Positions 25,996 through 34,671 of a stretch of DNA of 64,000 nucleotides are shown in pieces. The first letter of the stretch is position 1; each line of letters opens with the position of its first letter. This DNA is from an uncultured Planctomycetia bacterium (lineage in GTDB: Bacteria > Planctomycetota > Phycisphaerae > Phycisphaerales > SM1A02). A program made the position numbers and the translations under genes. The DNA is taken from the NCBI GenBank assembly GCA_937871505.1, contig CALMPF010000067.1:1-64000 (forward strand), given 5' to 3'. Below the pieces are notes generated by a model. That model was not told the DNA's origin, searched no databases, and saw only the letters and a list, made by a program, of their open reading frames with translations.

Positions 25996-26952
25996 TCAAT
26001 CCTCCGGCGCCTCCTTCGCGACGCGCTCGCGGAAGAGCCGCTCGAGCCTGGCGGTGATCGGCCCGACCCGGCCGGAGCCGATCATGCGCTCATCGACCTG
26101 GCTGACGCCGATGATCTCCGCGGCGGTCCCGGTGAGGAACACCTCGTCGGCGCCGAGCACCTCCTCGAGCCGGATCAGGCGCTCCTCGACCGGGATGCCC
26201 AGCGTCGGGCAGAGGTCGTCCATCACGAACTGCCGCGTGATTCCCAGCAGGAGCCCCGACTCCGGGCTCGGCGTCGCGACGCGCCCATCCTTCACGATGA
26301 AGATGTTGTCGCCGGTGCACTCCGCGACGTGGCCGTCGACGTTGAGCATGATCGCCTCGAGGACGCCCGCATCGATCGCCTCGATCTTCGCGAGCACGTT
26401 GTTCAGGTAGTTCAGGCTCTTGATCGACGGATCGAGGCACGCAACCGGAATGCGCGGGCGCCGCGCGACGATCACCTTCATGCCGTCGCGGTAGAGCTCC
26501 TCCGGATAGAGCTGGATCGAGTCGGCGATGATGAAGGTCCCGGGGACGGGACATCGGAACGGGTGCAGCCCCAGCGTCCCGGCGCCGCGGGTGACGACAA
26601 GCCGGATGTACGCATCGACGAGGCCGTTGGCCGCCATCGTCGCGCGGATCGCCTCGGCGAGCTCCTCCTGCGAGTGGGCGAGCCTCAGCCGGATCTTCTC
26701 CGCCGACGACCAGAGCCGGCGCAGATGGGCCCCGAGCTTGAAGATCCTCCCCCCGTACGCGCGGATCCCCTCGAAGCAGCCATCCCCGTAGAGCACCCCG
26801 TGGTCGTAGACGGAGACCTTGGCCTGGGAGCGCGGCACGAGCGCCCCGTCGAGCCAGACGAGAAGCTCCGCACGCGACGGCGCCGCAGGCGGCACTGAGG
26901 TCTGGGGCTGGCCGTCAGCGCGGCGCTCGGTCGAACTGTGGGTGTGGGTCAT
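25996..26952 (-). CDS. ilvE: Branched-chain-amino-acid aminotransferase
   Basis: A class IV PLP aminotransferase that interconverts Leu, Ile and Val with their 2-oxo acids. The motifs YDHGVLYGDGCFEGIRAY, the PLP-binding lysine in DPSIKSLNYLNNVLAKIEA, the ECTGDNIFIVKDG stretch and the late GTAAEIIGV all fit IlvE; a D-amino-acid or aminodeoxychorismate lyase role is less likely. Length 318 is normal once a disordered N-terminal stretch of about 28 residues is allowed. The gene precedes the Yip1-like gene by 71 bases. Confidence 0.93.
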   Translation of the reverse strand: MTHTHSSTERRADGQPQTSVPPAAPSRAELLVWLDGALVPRSQAKVSVYDHGVLYGDGCFEGIRAYGGRIFKLGAHLRRLWSSAEKIRLRLAHSQEELAEAIRATMAANGLVDAYIRLVVTRGAGTLGLHPFRCPVPGTFIIADSIQLYPEELYRDGMKVIVARRPRIPVACLDPSIKSLNYLNNVLAKIEAIDAGVLEAIMLNVDGHVAECTGDNIFIVKDGRVATPSPESGLLLGITRQFVMDDLCPTLGIPVEERLIRLEEVLGADEVFLTGTAAEIIGVSQVDERMIGSGRVGPITARLERLFRERVAKEAPED

Positions 26953-27037
26953 GGCGGCGAGGAGCGGTGGTGGCGAGCGATCCTGAGCAGTCCGGGGCGT
27001 CGGCGCGGAGTCGCGCAGCGGGGTGGTGCCGGCGGTG

Positions 27038-29086
27038 CTAACCCGCCCGCGTTCCGTCGAGCGGCGCGGGCGCGACCGCGGAGCCCGCCGACGGGCGCAC
27101 GGCGGCGGGCGCGGGCATCACCCAGCGTTCGATCGCCCAGGCGACGCCGTTCTCATCGCAGCTCGGCGCCGTGGCGTCGGCGACGGACCTGACTGCGGAC
27201 GATGCGTTCTCCATCGCGACGCCGAATCCGGCCCATTCGAGCATTCCCATGTCGTTCGCGGCGTCGCCGATGGCCATGATCTCCTCGCGCCGGACATTGA
27301 TCCGGCGCGCGACGCGCTGGAGCGCGATCCCCTTGTCGACGAGCGGCGCCGTCACCTGGGCCATGTGCGGATGGCTGAGGAACATCGCCACGCGCCGCTG
27401 GCGCCAGAGCCCCTCGCGGACAGGCTCGAGCGCGCGGGGAAGCCGCTCTGCCGGGGCGAGCACGTTGATCCGCGTCACCGGGGCCCTCAGCACCAGCTCG
27501 AGCGGACCGACGGTGGTCGGTTCCAGCAGGCGTGCGACCTCCTGCTGGAGGCGTCGATCGACGCGATCGGTGTGGCATCGGTCGAGGACATCGATCTCGA
27601 CGACCACGTCGGGATCGACGCCCCTGATCGACCCCACGACGCTCTGCGCCAGATCCGGCGGGAGCGACTCGTGATGCTGCGCCCGGTGATCGAGCGGATT
27701 CCAGATCACCGCCCCGTTGAAGTTGATCGTCGGTCCGACGAGGTCGAGCGCACGGACGACCTCGTGCATCAGGCGCGGCGAGCGGGCGGTCGCGAGCACG
27801 ACGACCACTCCCGCGTCGACGGCGCGACGCACCGCGCGGCGCACCGGCGCCGTGAGCTCGCCGTCGCTCCGGAGGAGCGTCCCATCGACGTCGATGGCCA
27901 GCAGCCTGACCGCCGCCGCCGGCCCCGGCGGCGCGGGTCGCAGCGCGGCGGCGCTGCGCACCGTGCCGCGGAGCGACTGGTGCGGCGACGCGGAGGCCGA
28001 GGGCGGCGAGGGCGACGGGGAGGAGGAGTGGGAGCGCTGGAGATCGACTGCGGCGGCGAGCGCGGCGGGGCGCCCTGCGGCCCCGCTCGCCGCCGCCCCT
28101 CGCGCTGGCGCGAGGCCCGATCCGCGGAGCGCGACGGCCTCGCTTCGCGCACCGCCGAAGCTCCGGGCCACCGCCTCGGCGAGCGCCGCCTCGAGCTCTG
28201 GGAACGCGAAGCGATGTCCCAGGCGCGCGGCGAGCGCGGGGACGGCGCGCTGGCTGGAGACGAGGAAGCGGGCGATCCCGCCGAATGCGAGGCGGAGCCC
28301 GAGGTAGGGCACGGGGATCGGAGCGCGCCGGCCGACGGCGCGGGCCAGCTCGCGCGTGAACTCGCGGTTGGTCGCGCCGGTCGGCGCCACGACGTTGAGC
28401 GCTCCGCGGACGCGCCCGTCGCGGAGGGCGAGATCGATCATCCCGATGACGTCCTGCCAGTGCACCCACGGCATCCACTGCCGGCCGGAGGCCATGCGGC
28501 CGCCAAGACCGCGCCGGAAGAACGGGAGCAACCGCGGCAGCGCTCCGCCGCGATCGTCGAGCACGATGCCGATGCGCATCGCGACGCACCGCGTCGCGGC
28601 GGACGCCGCCTTCATCGCCTCCGCCTCCCAGCGCACGCAGAGCTCGGCGAGGAAGTCGGTGCCGGCGGGGGCGTCCTCGCCGAGCTCCCGGTCTCCGCCG
28701 TCGCCGTAGTACCCGGTCGCCGAAGCCGAGAGAAAGACCGCCGGGGGTCTGCGAGACTCCTCGATCGCGACGACCACCTGATGGGTGCCGTCGAGCCGGC
28801 TCTCCTCGATCGTCCGGCGATACTCGGCCGTCCATCGCCGATCCGCGATGCCGGCTGCGGCGAGGTGCACGACGGCATCGGCGCCGTCGAGCGAGCGCTG
28901 CCAGGCCCCGGGAATCCCGCAATCGCCCTCGACGACGCGAATCCGCGGGTTGCTCGCGGCGGCGAAGAGCCGCGCCGCGCTCCCGGCGTCGCGCGAGATC
29001 ACGGTCACGGCGTCCCCGCGCCCGAGCCGGTCGAGGACGAGGCGACGGCCGATGGTTCCCGTGGCGCCGGTGATGACGAGGTGCAT
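27038..29086 (-). CDS. Fusion of a TIGR01777-type (YfcH) epimerase and a Cof-type HAD hydrolase
   Basis: Residues 1-300 form an SDR/NAD-epimerase domain of the SulA/YfcH kind: the nucleotide site VITGATGTIGRRL, then the SASATGYYGDGGDRELGED motif with Tyr and nearby Lys positions. A Ser/Pro/Ala-rich linker spans about 345-400. Residues 405-670 are a Cof-type HAD domain with LLAIDVDGTLLRSDGE, ATARSPRLM and GDAANDMGMLEWAGFGVAM. There is no stop or plausible restart between the domains. YfcH proteins are of uncertain function, so the paired reaction is unknown. ATG 29086 directly precedes the nucleotide-binding strand, and TACCAT lies 10 bases upstream. Confidence 0.88.
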   Translation of the reverse strand: MHLVITGATGTIGRRLVLDRLGRGDAVTVISRDAGSAARLFAAASNPRIRVVEGDCGIPGAWQRSLDGADAVVHLAAAGIADRRWTAEYRRTIEESRLDGTHQVVVAIEESRRPPAVFLSASATGYYGDGGDRELGEDAPAGTDFLAELCVRWEAEAMKAASAATRCVAMRIGIVLDDRGGALPRLLPFFRRGLGGRMASGRQWMPWVHWQDVIGMIDLALRDGRVRGALNVVAPTGATNREFTRELARAVGRRAPIPVPYLGLRLAFGGIARFLVSSQRAVPALAARLGHRFAFPELEAALAEAVARSFGGARSEAVALRGSGLAPARGAAASGAAGRPAALAAAVDLQRSHSSSPSPSPPSASASPHQSLRGTVRSAAALRPAPPGPAAAVRLLAIDVDGTLLRSDGELTAPVRRAVRRAVDAGVVVVLATARSPRLMHEVVRALDLVGPTINFNGAVIWNPLDHRAQHHESLPPDLAQSVVGSIRGVDPDVVVEIDVLDRCHTDRVDRRLQQEVARLLEPTTVGPLELVLRAPVTRINVLAPAERLPRALEPVREGLWRQRRVAMFLSHPHMAQVTAPLVDKGIALQRVARRINVRREEIMAIGDAANDMGMLEWAGFGVAMENASSAVRSVADATAPSCDENGVAWAIERWVMPAPAAVRPSAGSAVAPAPLDGTRAG

Positions 29087-29096
29087 CGGAACGGCG

Positions 29097-29102
29097 ATGG
29101 TA
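29097..29102 (-). promoter_or_regulatory. -10-like box for the epimerase-HAD gene
   Basis: TACCAT on the minus strand ends 10 bases before the ATG at 29086. It is another member of the start-proximal series. Confidence 0.45.
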
Positions 29103-29470
29103 GTGGATGCCGACGGACGGCGCCCCAAGCGAACCGGTCGAAGGCGAAGTCAGGCGGGACCGGCGCGTCGGCCCCGCCAGAGACAGCTCAAAGTCGCCGT
29201 CGCGCGCTGTTGTCGGCCCCGGCGCCCGGCGCTGCCGAGGGCTGCTTGCGGACCGCGAGCTCGTGCGCCGGCGAGCACGCAACGCCGCCCGCGATCCGCA
29301 TGCGGGTCCGGGATCAGGACGAGGAACTCACCGCGCGAACCGCCCAGCCGTGCCCCCCACTTCCCGGCACGAGCGCCCCGATCCCCCTTGATCGACCCTC
29401 GGAGCCGCCACGCAAACGAAGCCCGAACGACATCGCGATGGCCATGCGAACCACCCTCCTCTCCCGGGGG

Positions 29471-29595
29471 CGACTCGCGCCCAACTCGCAGCCACCTCGC
29501 AACTGACTCGCAACTGACTCGCGCCCGACTCGAGCCTGACTTGCGACTGACTCGATACTGACTTGCGACTGACTCGCGCCCGACCCGCGCCCGGC
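29471..29595. repeat. Degenerate 10/20-base tandem repeat
   Basis: ACTCGC-type decamers such as GACTCGCAAC and GACTTGCGACT repeat about twelve times. The best pair is a 20-base unit at 29538 and 29559 (GACTTGCGACTGACTCG). The array lies downstream of rpoN. The rest of the gap between the fusion gene and rpoN (29103-29470) shows no gene I can support. Confidence 0.7.
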
Positions 29596-29636
29596 CCGCG
29601 CGGGGCTCGGAAGCGGCTCCGGGGCGGCACCGCAGC

Positions 29637-31187
29637 TCAGGCGTGGCGCTTGCGCCGCCTGGCGGGCGGGATGTCGAGTTGCTCGCGGTACTTCACCACC
29701 GTGCGACGGGCGATGGTGACTCCGCGCGCCTTCAGCGCGTCGGCGATCGCCTGGTCGCTCAGGGGCCGTGGAGGATCTTCGGCATCGACGATCTCGCGGA
29801 CGAGCTGCCTGACGGCCTCCCAGCTCATCTCCTCCCCGCCGCCGTCGCGCTCCCGCCCTCCTGAGAAGAGCCGCCGCAGAGGCACCAGCCCCCGCGGCGT
29901 CTGAAGCCACTTGTCGGCCACCGCCCTGCTGACGGTGGCGACGTGAACACCGAGGGCGTCGGCGATCTCCGTCATCGGCAGCGGCCGGAGATGGGCCGGG
30001 CCGTGATCGAGAAACTCGCGCTGCTTCTCGATCACCAGCTCGACGACCTTCAGAAGCGTCGCGCGGCGCTGGGCGATCGAGTCGATCAGCCACTCGGCGC
30101 TGCGCACGCTCCCTGCAAGGTACTCTCGCGTCTGCGCGTCGACGGAGCGGTCCCGCGCCATGCGCTCGTAGCGAGGGGAGACCCGCAGCGGCGGCAGCCG
30201 CCCGTCGGTCACCGCCGCGACGTAGCGGTTCGCCGCCTCGTCGAACTCGACGACGGCGTCGGGGACGATCGGCGGAACGTCGGCGTCGACGAGGTCGCGC
30301 CCCGGGGTGAGCCGGAGCCGCGCCATCTGCACCTTCGCGGCCGCGATCCGCTCCATCGAGATCCCGCCGTCGCGCTCGATCTTCGGAAGGCGGTTCTGGA
30401 GCAGGTCGTCATAGTGGTCGACCAGCAGGCGCTCCACATCCTCCCAGACCGGGCGCTCGATCGGCGACGCGGCTTCACGCAGCGCCTGCGCCTGAAGGAT
30501 GAGGCTCTCCCGCACATCGCGCGCCGCGAGGCCCGGCGGCTCCAGCGTGCGCTGGAGGCTCTCCAGCGCCGACTCGAGCACCGCGACGGTCGGCGGAGCG
30601 CCGGCCCAGCCGCTCTCTCCGCTGGCGGCCTGCTCGCGAATCGTCTCGAGATCGGCCCCGATGCGGCCATCGTCGTCGAGGTACTCGATGAGCAGCCGCC
30701 CCGCCTCCGCGATCTCCTCCGGCTCGTCCGCGAAGGCCCACTGACGCCGCGCCTGTTCGATCAGCGACTCGCTCCGCGCCGGGGCATTCGCCATCGCCTC
30801 GAGCTTTCGGTCGCGGCCGTCCGGATCGATCGCGCGCGGGCGCTCCCAGGTGGCATCGGAATCGAACGCCTCCACGTAGCTGGACTCGAGGTCGCCGAGC
30901 CTTCTGAAGTCGTCGACGCCGGGGCTGCCGTCGGCGGCGACCACGAGCGGCTTGCCCGCGAGCTCCTCCTCGGCCTCGTCTTCGCGCCGCTCCTCGGCGA
31001 TCTGCTGCTCGTCGGGGGAGCCGTCGGCCCGATCGAGCGCGACGTTGCTCTCGAGCTCCTGCTCGATGCGCTCCTCGAGAGCGATCATCGGGAGCTGGAG
31101 GATCTCCATCGACTGGATCATCCTCGGCGCGAGCCGAAGCTGCTGTGAGAGCCTTGCCTGCTGGACTTGGGCGAGCCGCATCGTCAT
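29637..31187 (-). CDS. rpoN: RNA polymerase sigma-54 factor (RpoN)
   Basis: The 516-residue factor binds -24/-12 promoters and needs AAA+ activators. Region I is Gln/Leu-rich (QVQQARLSQQLRLAPRMIQSMEILQLP), followed by an acidic region II. The core-binding part and helix-turn-helix (MTEIADALGVHVATVSRAVADKW) follow, and the RpoN box is ARRTVVKYREQL near the C-terminus. ATG 31187 has GGAG four bases upstream; ATG 31181 is equally possible. A -10-like TACCAT lies at 31208-31213. The gene stands 95 bases downstream of recR in the same direction. Confidence 0.96.
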   Translation of the reverse strand: MTMRLAQVQQARLSQQLRLAPRMIQSMEILQLPMIALEERIEQELESNVALDRADGSPDEQQIAEERREDEAEEELAGKPLVVAADGSPGVDDFRRLGDLESSYVEAFDSDATWERPRAIDPDGRDRKLEAMANAPARSESLIEQARRQWAFADEPEEIAEAGRLLIEYLDDDGRIGADLETIREQAASGESGWAGAPPTVAVLESALESLQRTLEPPGLAARDVRESLILQAQALREAASPIERPVWEDVERLLVDHYDDLLQNRLPKIERDGGISMERIAAAKVQMARLRLTPGRDLVDADVPPIVPDAVVEFDEAANRYVAAVTDGRLPPLRVSPRYERMARDRSVDAQTREYLAGSVRSAEWLIDSIAQRRATLLKVVELVIEKQREFLDHGPAHLRPLPMTEIADALGVHVATVSRAVADKWLQTPRGLVPLRRLFSGGRERDGGGEEMSWEAVRQLVREIVDAEDPPRPLSDQAIADALKARGVTIARRTVVKYREQLDIPPARRRKRHA

Positions 31188-31207
31188 CGCGCTCCGTCGA
31201 CGCGGGG

Positions 31208-31213
31208 ATGGTA
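31208..31213 (-). promoter_or_regulatory. -10-like box for rpoN
   Basis: TACCAT on the minus strand ends 20 bases before ATG 31187, which leaves room for a very short leader carrying the GGAG. Confidence 0.35.
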
Positions 31214-31282
31214 GCCGAGGCGGCGGCGCACCCAGTCGGCGGCGGAGAAACTTCGCGTCGATTCCGCAGCTCGGCGCGGCGC

Positions 31283-31912
31283 TCAGCGTCGCCCCTCGAT
31301 CGCATCGGCGAGCACCGCCTTGTTGGCGTACTCGAGCTGCGACCCGCTCGGCAGGCCGCGGGCGAGCCGAGTGACGCGCAGGCCGCGCCCCGCGGCGGCC
31401 TCGCGCAGCAGCTCCGCCACGCGCAGCGCCGTGGAATCGCCCTCGAGATCCGGATTGAGCCCCAGGATCACCTCGGTCACGGCGGCGCCGCGGCAGTTCG
31501 CGGAGGGATCGCGCACCCGCGCGCAGAGCGACTCGACCGTCAGCGCCTCGACACCGACGCCGTCGAGCGGGGCGATCCGGCCGAGCAGGACGTGATACAC
31601 GCCGCGGTACATCCCCGTCTGCTCGAGCACGATCAGGTCCTTCGGCTGCTCGACCACGAGGATCGTCGCCGCATCCCGCGCCGGATCGGCGCAGATCGGA
31701 CATGGATCGCCGTCGGCGAGATTCCAGCAGATCGAGCAGTGCCTCACGCGCTCCTTGACGTCGGCGATCGCCCGGGCGAGCGCAAGCGCCTCGTCGCTCG
31801 TCGACTTGAGGACGTGGAAGGCCAGCCGCTCGGCGCTCCGGCGACCGATCCCGGGCAGCGAGGAGAACTCCTCGATCAGGCGCTCGACCGTCGCCGGATA
31901 CGCTCCGCTCAT
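31283..31912 (-). CDS. recR: Recombination protein RecR
   Basis: RecR works with RecO (or RecF) to load RecA at single-strand gaps. The 209-residue protein shows the N-terminal helix-hairpin-helix (LIEEFSSLPGIGRRSAERLAFHVL), the C4 zinc finger CSICWNLADGDPCPIC, a Toprim domain (ILVVEQPKDLIVLEQTGMYRGVYHVLLG) and the C-terminal RLARGLPSGSQLEYANKAVLADAI Walker-B-like segment. Its ATG overlaps the ybaB stop by four bases, in the widespread dnaX-ybaB-recR order. Confidence 0.97.
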   Translation of the reverse strand: MSGAYPATVERLIEEFSSLPGIGRRSAERLAFHVLKSTSDEALALARAIADVKERVRHCSICWNLADGDPCPICADPARDAATILVVEQPKDLIVLEQTGMYRGVYHVLLGRIAPLDGVGVEALTVESLCARVRDPSANCRGAAVTEVILGLNPDLEGDSTALRVAELLREAAAGRGLRVTRLARGLPSGSQLEYANKAVLADAIEGRR

Positions 31913-32283
31913 CGCGCCAGCCCTTCGATCAGGCCCTCGGGAAGCGGGAGGTTCATCTCCTGCGCCGCAGCGTGAGCGTGCTCGGCGATCATCCGCTGCG
32001 CCTTGGAGAGCGCGTCGTTGACCGCCTCCACCAGGAGGGCCGTCGCATCTTCGTGCGTCTGCCGCTCGCCCGAGGCCAGCCCGGCGCGGAGCGCCGGCTG
32101 CACCTCGATCGAGACCACGCGCAGACGGCCGTCGGCGACCGCGACGACGACGCCCCCGCCGCTCTCTCCGGAGACCGTCCGCGCTGCGAGCTCGAGGCGC
32201 ACCTCTTCCATCCGGGCCTTGATCTTCGGAAGGTCCTTCAGCGCCGCGGCGAGCTTCGCCGCCTGCTTCATCGAGTCGAACAT
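31909..32283 (-). CDS. ybaB: Nucleoid-associated protein YbaB/EbfC
   Basis: A 124-residue DNA-binding dimer of the YbaB/EbfC family. The start MFDSMKQAAKLAAALKDLPK, the central SGESGGGVVVAVADGRLRVVSIEVQPAL and the C-terminal LLVEAVNDALSKAQRMI helix match the family. Such proteins coat DNA without strict sequence need and can regulate genes. It lies 72 bases downstream of dnaX and overlaps recR, so the three are probably one transcript. Confidence 0.95.
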   Translation of the reverse strand: MFDSMKQAAKLAAALKDLPKIKARMEEVRLELAARTVSGESGGGVVVAVADGRLRVVSIEVQPALRAGLASGERQTHEDATALLVEAVNDALSKAQRMIAEHAHAAAQEMNLPLPEGLIEGLAR

Positions 32284-32355
32284 CGCGGTGGGTTCCTTGG
32301 GGGTGAGCCGCCGCGCAGATCGCAGGCGACGGCGACGACGATACGTCCGGCCGGG

Positions 32356-34347
32356 TCAGTCGCCCCCGTCGCCCGGCGAGCGCGGCGCCTCCGGCGCGCG
32401 GCGCTCCGCCGAGACGACCGTGGCATCGAAGATCTCGCACGCCTCGCGCACGAGCGGATGATCGCGCACCAGCGCGTGGAGCGCACCATCGCCGCCGGCA
32501 GAGCGGCCCGACGGAGGCGGGCCCGCACCGGCGCTCGGCACGGCTCCGCGAGCTGCGGAGCCGGCCCCCGGAAGACCGTCGATCACGACCGCGACGCGCC
32601 GCCCCGCCGCGCGCAGGACAAGCTCGGCCACCGTCGACCCGGCGGAGCGCATGAGCTCGGCGAGGCCGGGTTCGACCGGGCCGATCGACAGGCGGAGCCT
32701 TCCCCCTTCGAGCGCGAGCGGCGCGAGCGACTCGCAGACCGCGCGTTCGAAGCGCGTCGAGGCTGCCGCAGCCACGCGCTCCCAGAGCGACTCCGCGAGC
32801 TCGCGCGGCGAGGCGGCATCGACCTGGCCCTCGGTCGCAGGAACCGGGGGGAGCTCCGGCGCCTCCCTCCGCCCGGCGTCGGCGCGCGTCGCGCCGGAGG
32901 GGGCAGAGGCGTCGGCCGGCGCCGGCGCACTCGCATCGTCGGGACGCGGATCGCCCGCAGTCCCCCGCGGCGGGGCCGCCGGAGCCCCATCCGGCCGTGC
33001 CGCCGAAGCCCGATTCGGCCGCGTCGCCGAACCCGCCGCGGCGGCAGCCTCCGGCGCCTCCGCGGCGCCGCTCAGCGCGGGGCCGCCGGCGGACTCAGCG
33101 GAGTTTTTTTTTTCGTCGGCCGCCGGCGCACCCGCGCCTCCGGCCGCGATGAGCTGCGACGCCAGCGCCAGCCGGACGAGAAGCGCATCGAAGATCGCGC
33201 GCGGCGCGCTGGAGAAGCGCGCCGCCCGCGCCCCGTTCTCGCAGAGGGCGATCATGTGGACGAGCTGCGACGGCTCGAATCTCCCCGAGAGCGCCACCGC
33301 CGCGTCGCGCGACTCGCCGAAGCGGCCCATCAGCGGCGATGCGCCGCCGCAGACCGCCGCGATCATGAGGGTGCGGAACTGCTCGGCGAGCGCCTCGATC
33401 GCCTGCTCGTAGGTGTTGCCCGTCTGGAGCAGCTCCTCGCCCGCGGCGAGCGCGGCGGCGGGGTCGCCTTCGGCGATCGAAGTCGCCAGCGCATGCACGA
33501 CCGCCGACTCGGGCAGCCCCAGCAGGCGCTCGACGACGGCGCCGTCGATCGGAGCGCCGCCGGGATCGGCGGCGGCGATGATCCGATCGAGCAGGCTCAG
33601 GGCGTCGCGCATCGACCCGTTCGCAAGCCGCGCCACCTGGAGGATCACCGCGTCATCGCAGCGGACGCCCTCGCGCGCGAGGACGCTGCGCAGGTGCTCC
33701 GCGATCCGGGCCGCGGGGATCGCCCTGAAGTCGAAGCGCTGGCAGCGGCTCTGGATCGTCGCCGGGACCTTGTGCGCCTCGGTGGTGCAGAGGATGAACT
33801 TCACGTGCCGCGGCGGCTCTTCCATGGTCTTGAGGAGCGCGTTGAAGGCGCCCTTCGAGAGCATGTGGACCTCGTCGATGATGTAGATGCGATAGGGCGA
33901 CCGCGCCGGCATGAAGGTCGAGTTCGCGATCAGGTCGCGGACATTGTCGACGCCGGTGTTGCTCGCCGCATCGATCTCGATCACGTCGATGTCGTCGCCG
34001 CGGAGGATCGCATCGGCCACGGCGTCGCGCTCGGCGAGCTCGGGGACTGCGTTGAGCGTCAGGGCCAGCAGCCGCGCCGCGGAGGTCTTCCCGACGCCGC
34101 GCGTTCCCGTGAAGAGGTAGGCGTGCGCCACCCGGCCCTGGGCGACGGCGTTGCGCAGGGTCTGAACGATCGCCTCCTGCCCGACGAGCTCATCGAAGTC
34201 GCGCGAGCGGTAGCGACGGGCGAGCACCGCATACGGGGTGCCGGGCTGACCTCCGGCGGAGGGGACCGCGACCCCGGCGGCAGCCGCGGCTTCCCCGGCG
34301 GTGGCGGGCTCTGCATTCGAGATTTTCGCGCGGGGCTGCCGGGCCAT
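32356..34347 (-). CDS. dnaX: DNA polymerase III subunit tau/gamma (DnaX), with A10 slippery run
   Basis: The AAA+ clamp-loader ATPase of the replicative polymerase. The Walker A is GTRGVGKTS, Walker B is YIIDEVHMLS, and sensor 1 with the arginine finger region is FILCTTEAHKVPATIQSRCQRF. The four-cysteine zinc module that normally follows Walker A is gone; the place reads LNAVPELAERDAVADAILRG. At codons 412-415 the coding strand carries ten consecutive A (33113 down to 33104). A -1 shift there ends at TGA 33097-33095 after three codons, and a +1 shift ends at 33074-33072. A gamma-like product of about 417-424 residues would result, next to tau of 663. ATG 34347 was chosen; the frame extends upstream without homology. 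Confidence 0.96.
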   Translation of the reverse strand: MARQPRAKISNAEPATAGEAAAAAGVAVPSAGGQPGTPYAVLARRYRSRDFDELVGQEAIVQTLRNAVAQGRVAHAYLFTGTRGVGKTSAARLLALTLNAVPELAERDAVADAILRGDDIDVIEIDAASNTGVDNVRDLIANSTFMPARSPYRIYIIDEVHMLSKGAFNALLKTMEEPPRHVKFILCTTEAHKVPATIQSRCQRFDFRAIPAARIAEHLRSVLAREGVRCDDAVILQVARLANGSMRDALSLLDRIIAAADPGGAPIDGAVVERLLGLPESAVVHALATSIAEGDPAAALAAGEELLQTGNTYEQAIEALAEQFRTLMIAAVCGGASPLMGRFGESRDAAVALSGRFEPSQLVHMIALCENGARAARFSSAPRAIFDALLVRLALASQLIAAGGAGAPAADEKKNSAESAGGPALSGAAEAPEAAAAAGSATRPNRASAARPDGAPAAPPRGTAGDPRPDDASAPAPADASAPSGATRADAGRREAPELPPVPATEGQVDAASPRELAESLWERVAAAASTRFERAVCESLAPLALEGGRLRLSIGPVEPGLAELMRSAGSTVAELVLRAAGRRVAVVIDGLPGAGSAARGAVPSAGAGPPPSGRSAGGDGALHALVRDHPLVREACEIFDATVVSAERRAPEAPRSPGDGGD
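33095..33113 (-). promoter_or_regulatory. Candidate slippage / frameshift site in dnaX
   Basis: A run of ten A on the coding strand (33113-33104) reads Glu-Lys-Lys-Asn in frame. After a -1 shift the next codons are CTC CGC TGA. This resembles the A-runs where dnaX of Thermus (transcript slippage) and E. coli (ribosomal frameshift) make gamma. The position, about residue 412, fits the end of domain III and the start of the tau-specific part. Confidence 0.65.
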
Positions 34348-34474
34348 CGGTGGAGCGTCGGGTGCTGAAGTGGATCGTTCGAGGGGCCGCGCCGCGCGGT
34401 CGCCTCGCGGCCCGGAGACGCCCGCCGCCCCCTGCGAGGGCGCCCGGGCGCAACGCCGCAGCCGACGCGACCGC

Positions 34475-34606
34475 CCTTCGGCGGACGGAAGACGGCCAGG
34501 CACCCGCCCGCTCGGACGACGACGCTTATGGCTGCTGCGGTCAAGCCCTGACCAGGTTCACGCGCCTTCCGCCGGACGGACCCGGCCGTCTTCCAACCGC
34601 CGAAGG
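34475..34606 (-). ncRNA. ffs: Signal recognition particle RNA (4.5S-like)
   Basis: The RNA core of the signal recognition particle, which binds Ffh and targets membrane proteins. Minus-strand bases 34565-34530 contain the domain IV marks GGUCAGG and AGCAGCC, ten bases apart as in E. coli 4.5S RNA. The ends pair: 34606-34584 with 34497-34475 form a long stem with one internal bulge, giving about 132 nt. The usual GGAA tip is replaced by UGAC, a URRC-type tetraloop. The gene sits directly upstream of dnaX, as in many bacteria. End points are estimated from the stem. Confidence 0.85.
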
Positions 34607-34610
34607 TCCG

Positions 34611-34616
34611 AGTGTA
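34611..34616 (-). promoter_or_regulatory. -10 box of the SRP RNA gene
   Basis: TACACT on the minus strand lies 4-5 bases before the predicted 5' end of the SRP RNA (34606), so the start site would fall near 34604. No good -35 hexamer is seen. Confidence 0.5.
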
Positions 34617-34671
34617 GCAGGCTGACACGGCCGCGCTTCCACGCCGTTCGGGGTGCGCAGGCGGGGGACCC

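Noticed and set aside
27023..29506. An 827-codon open frame on the plus strand
   Set aside because: It lies opposite the epimerase-HAD fusion, whose motifs are intact; the plus frame has no domain.
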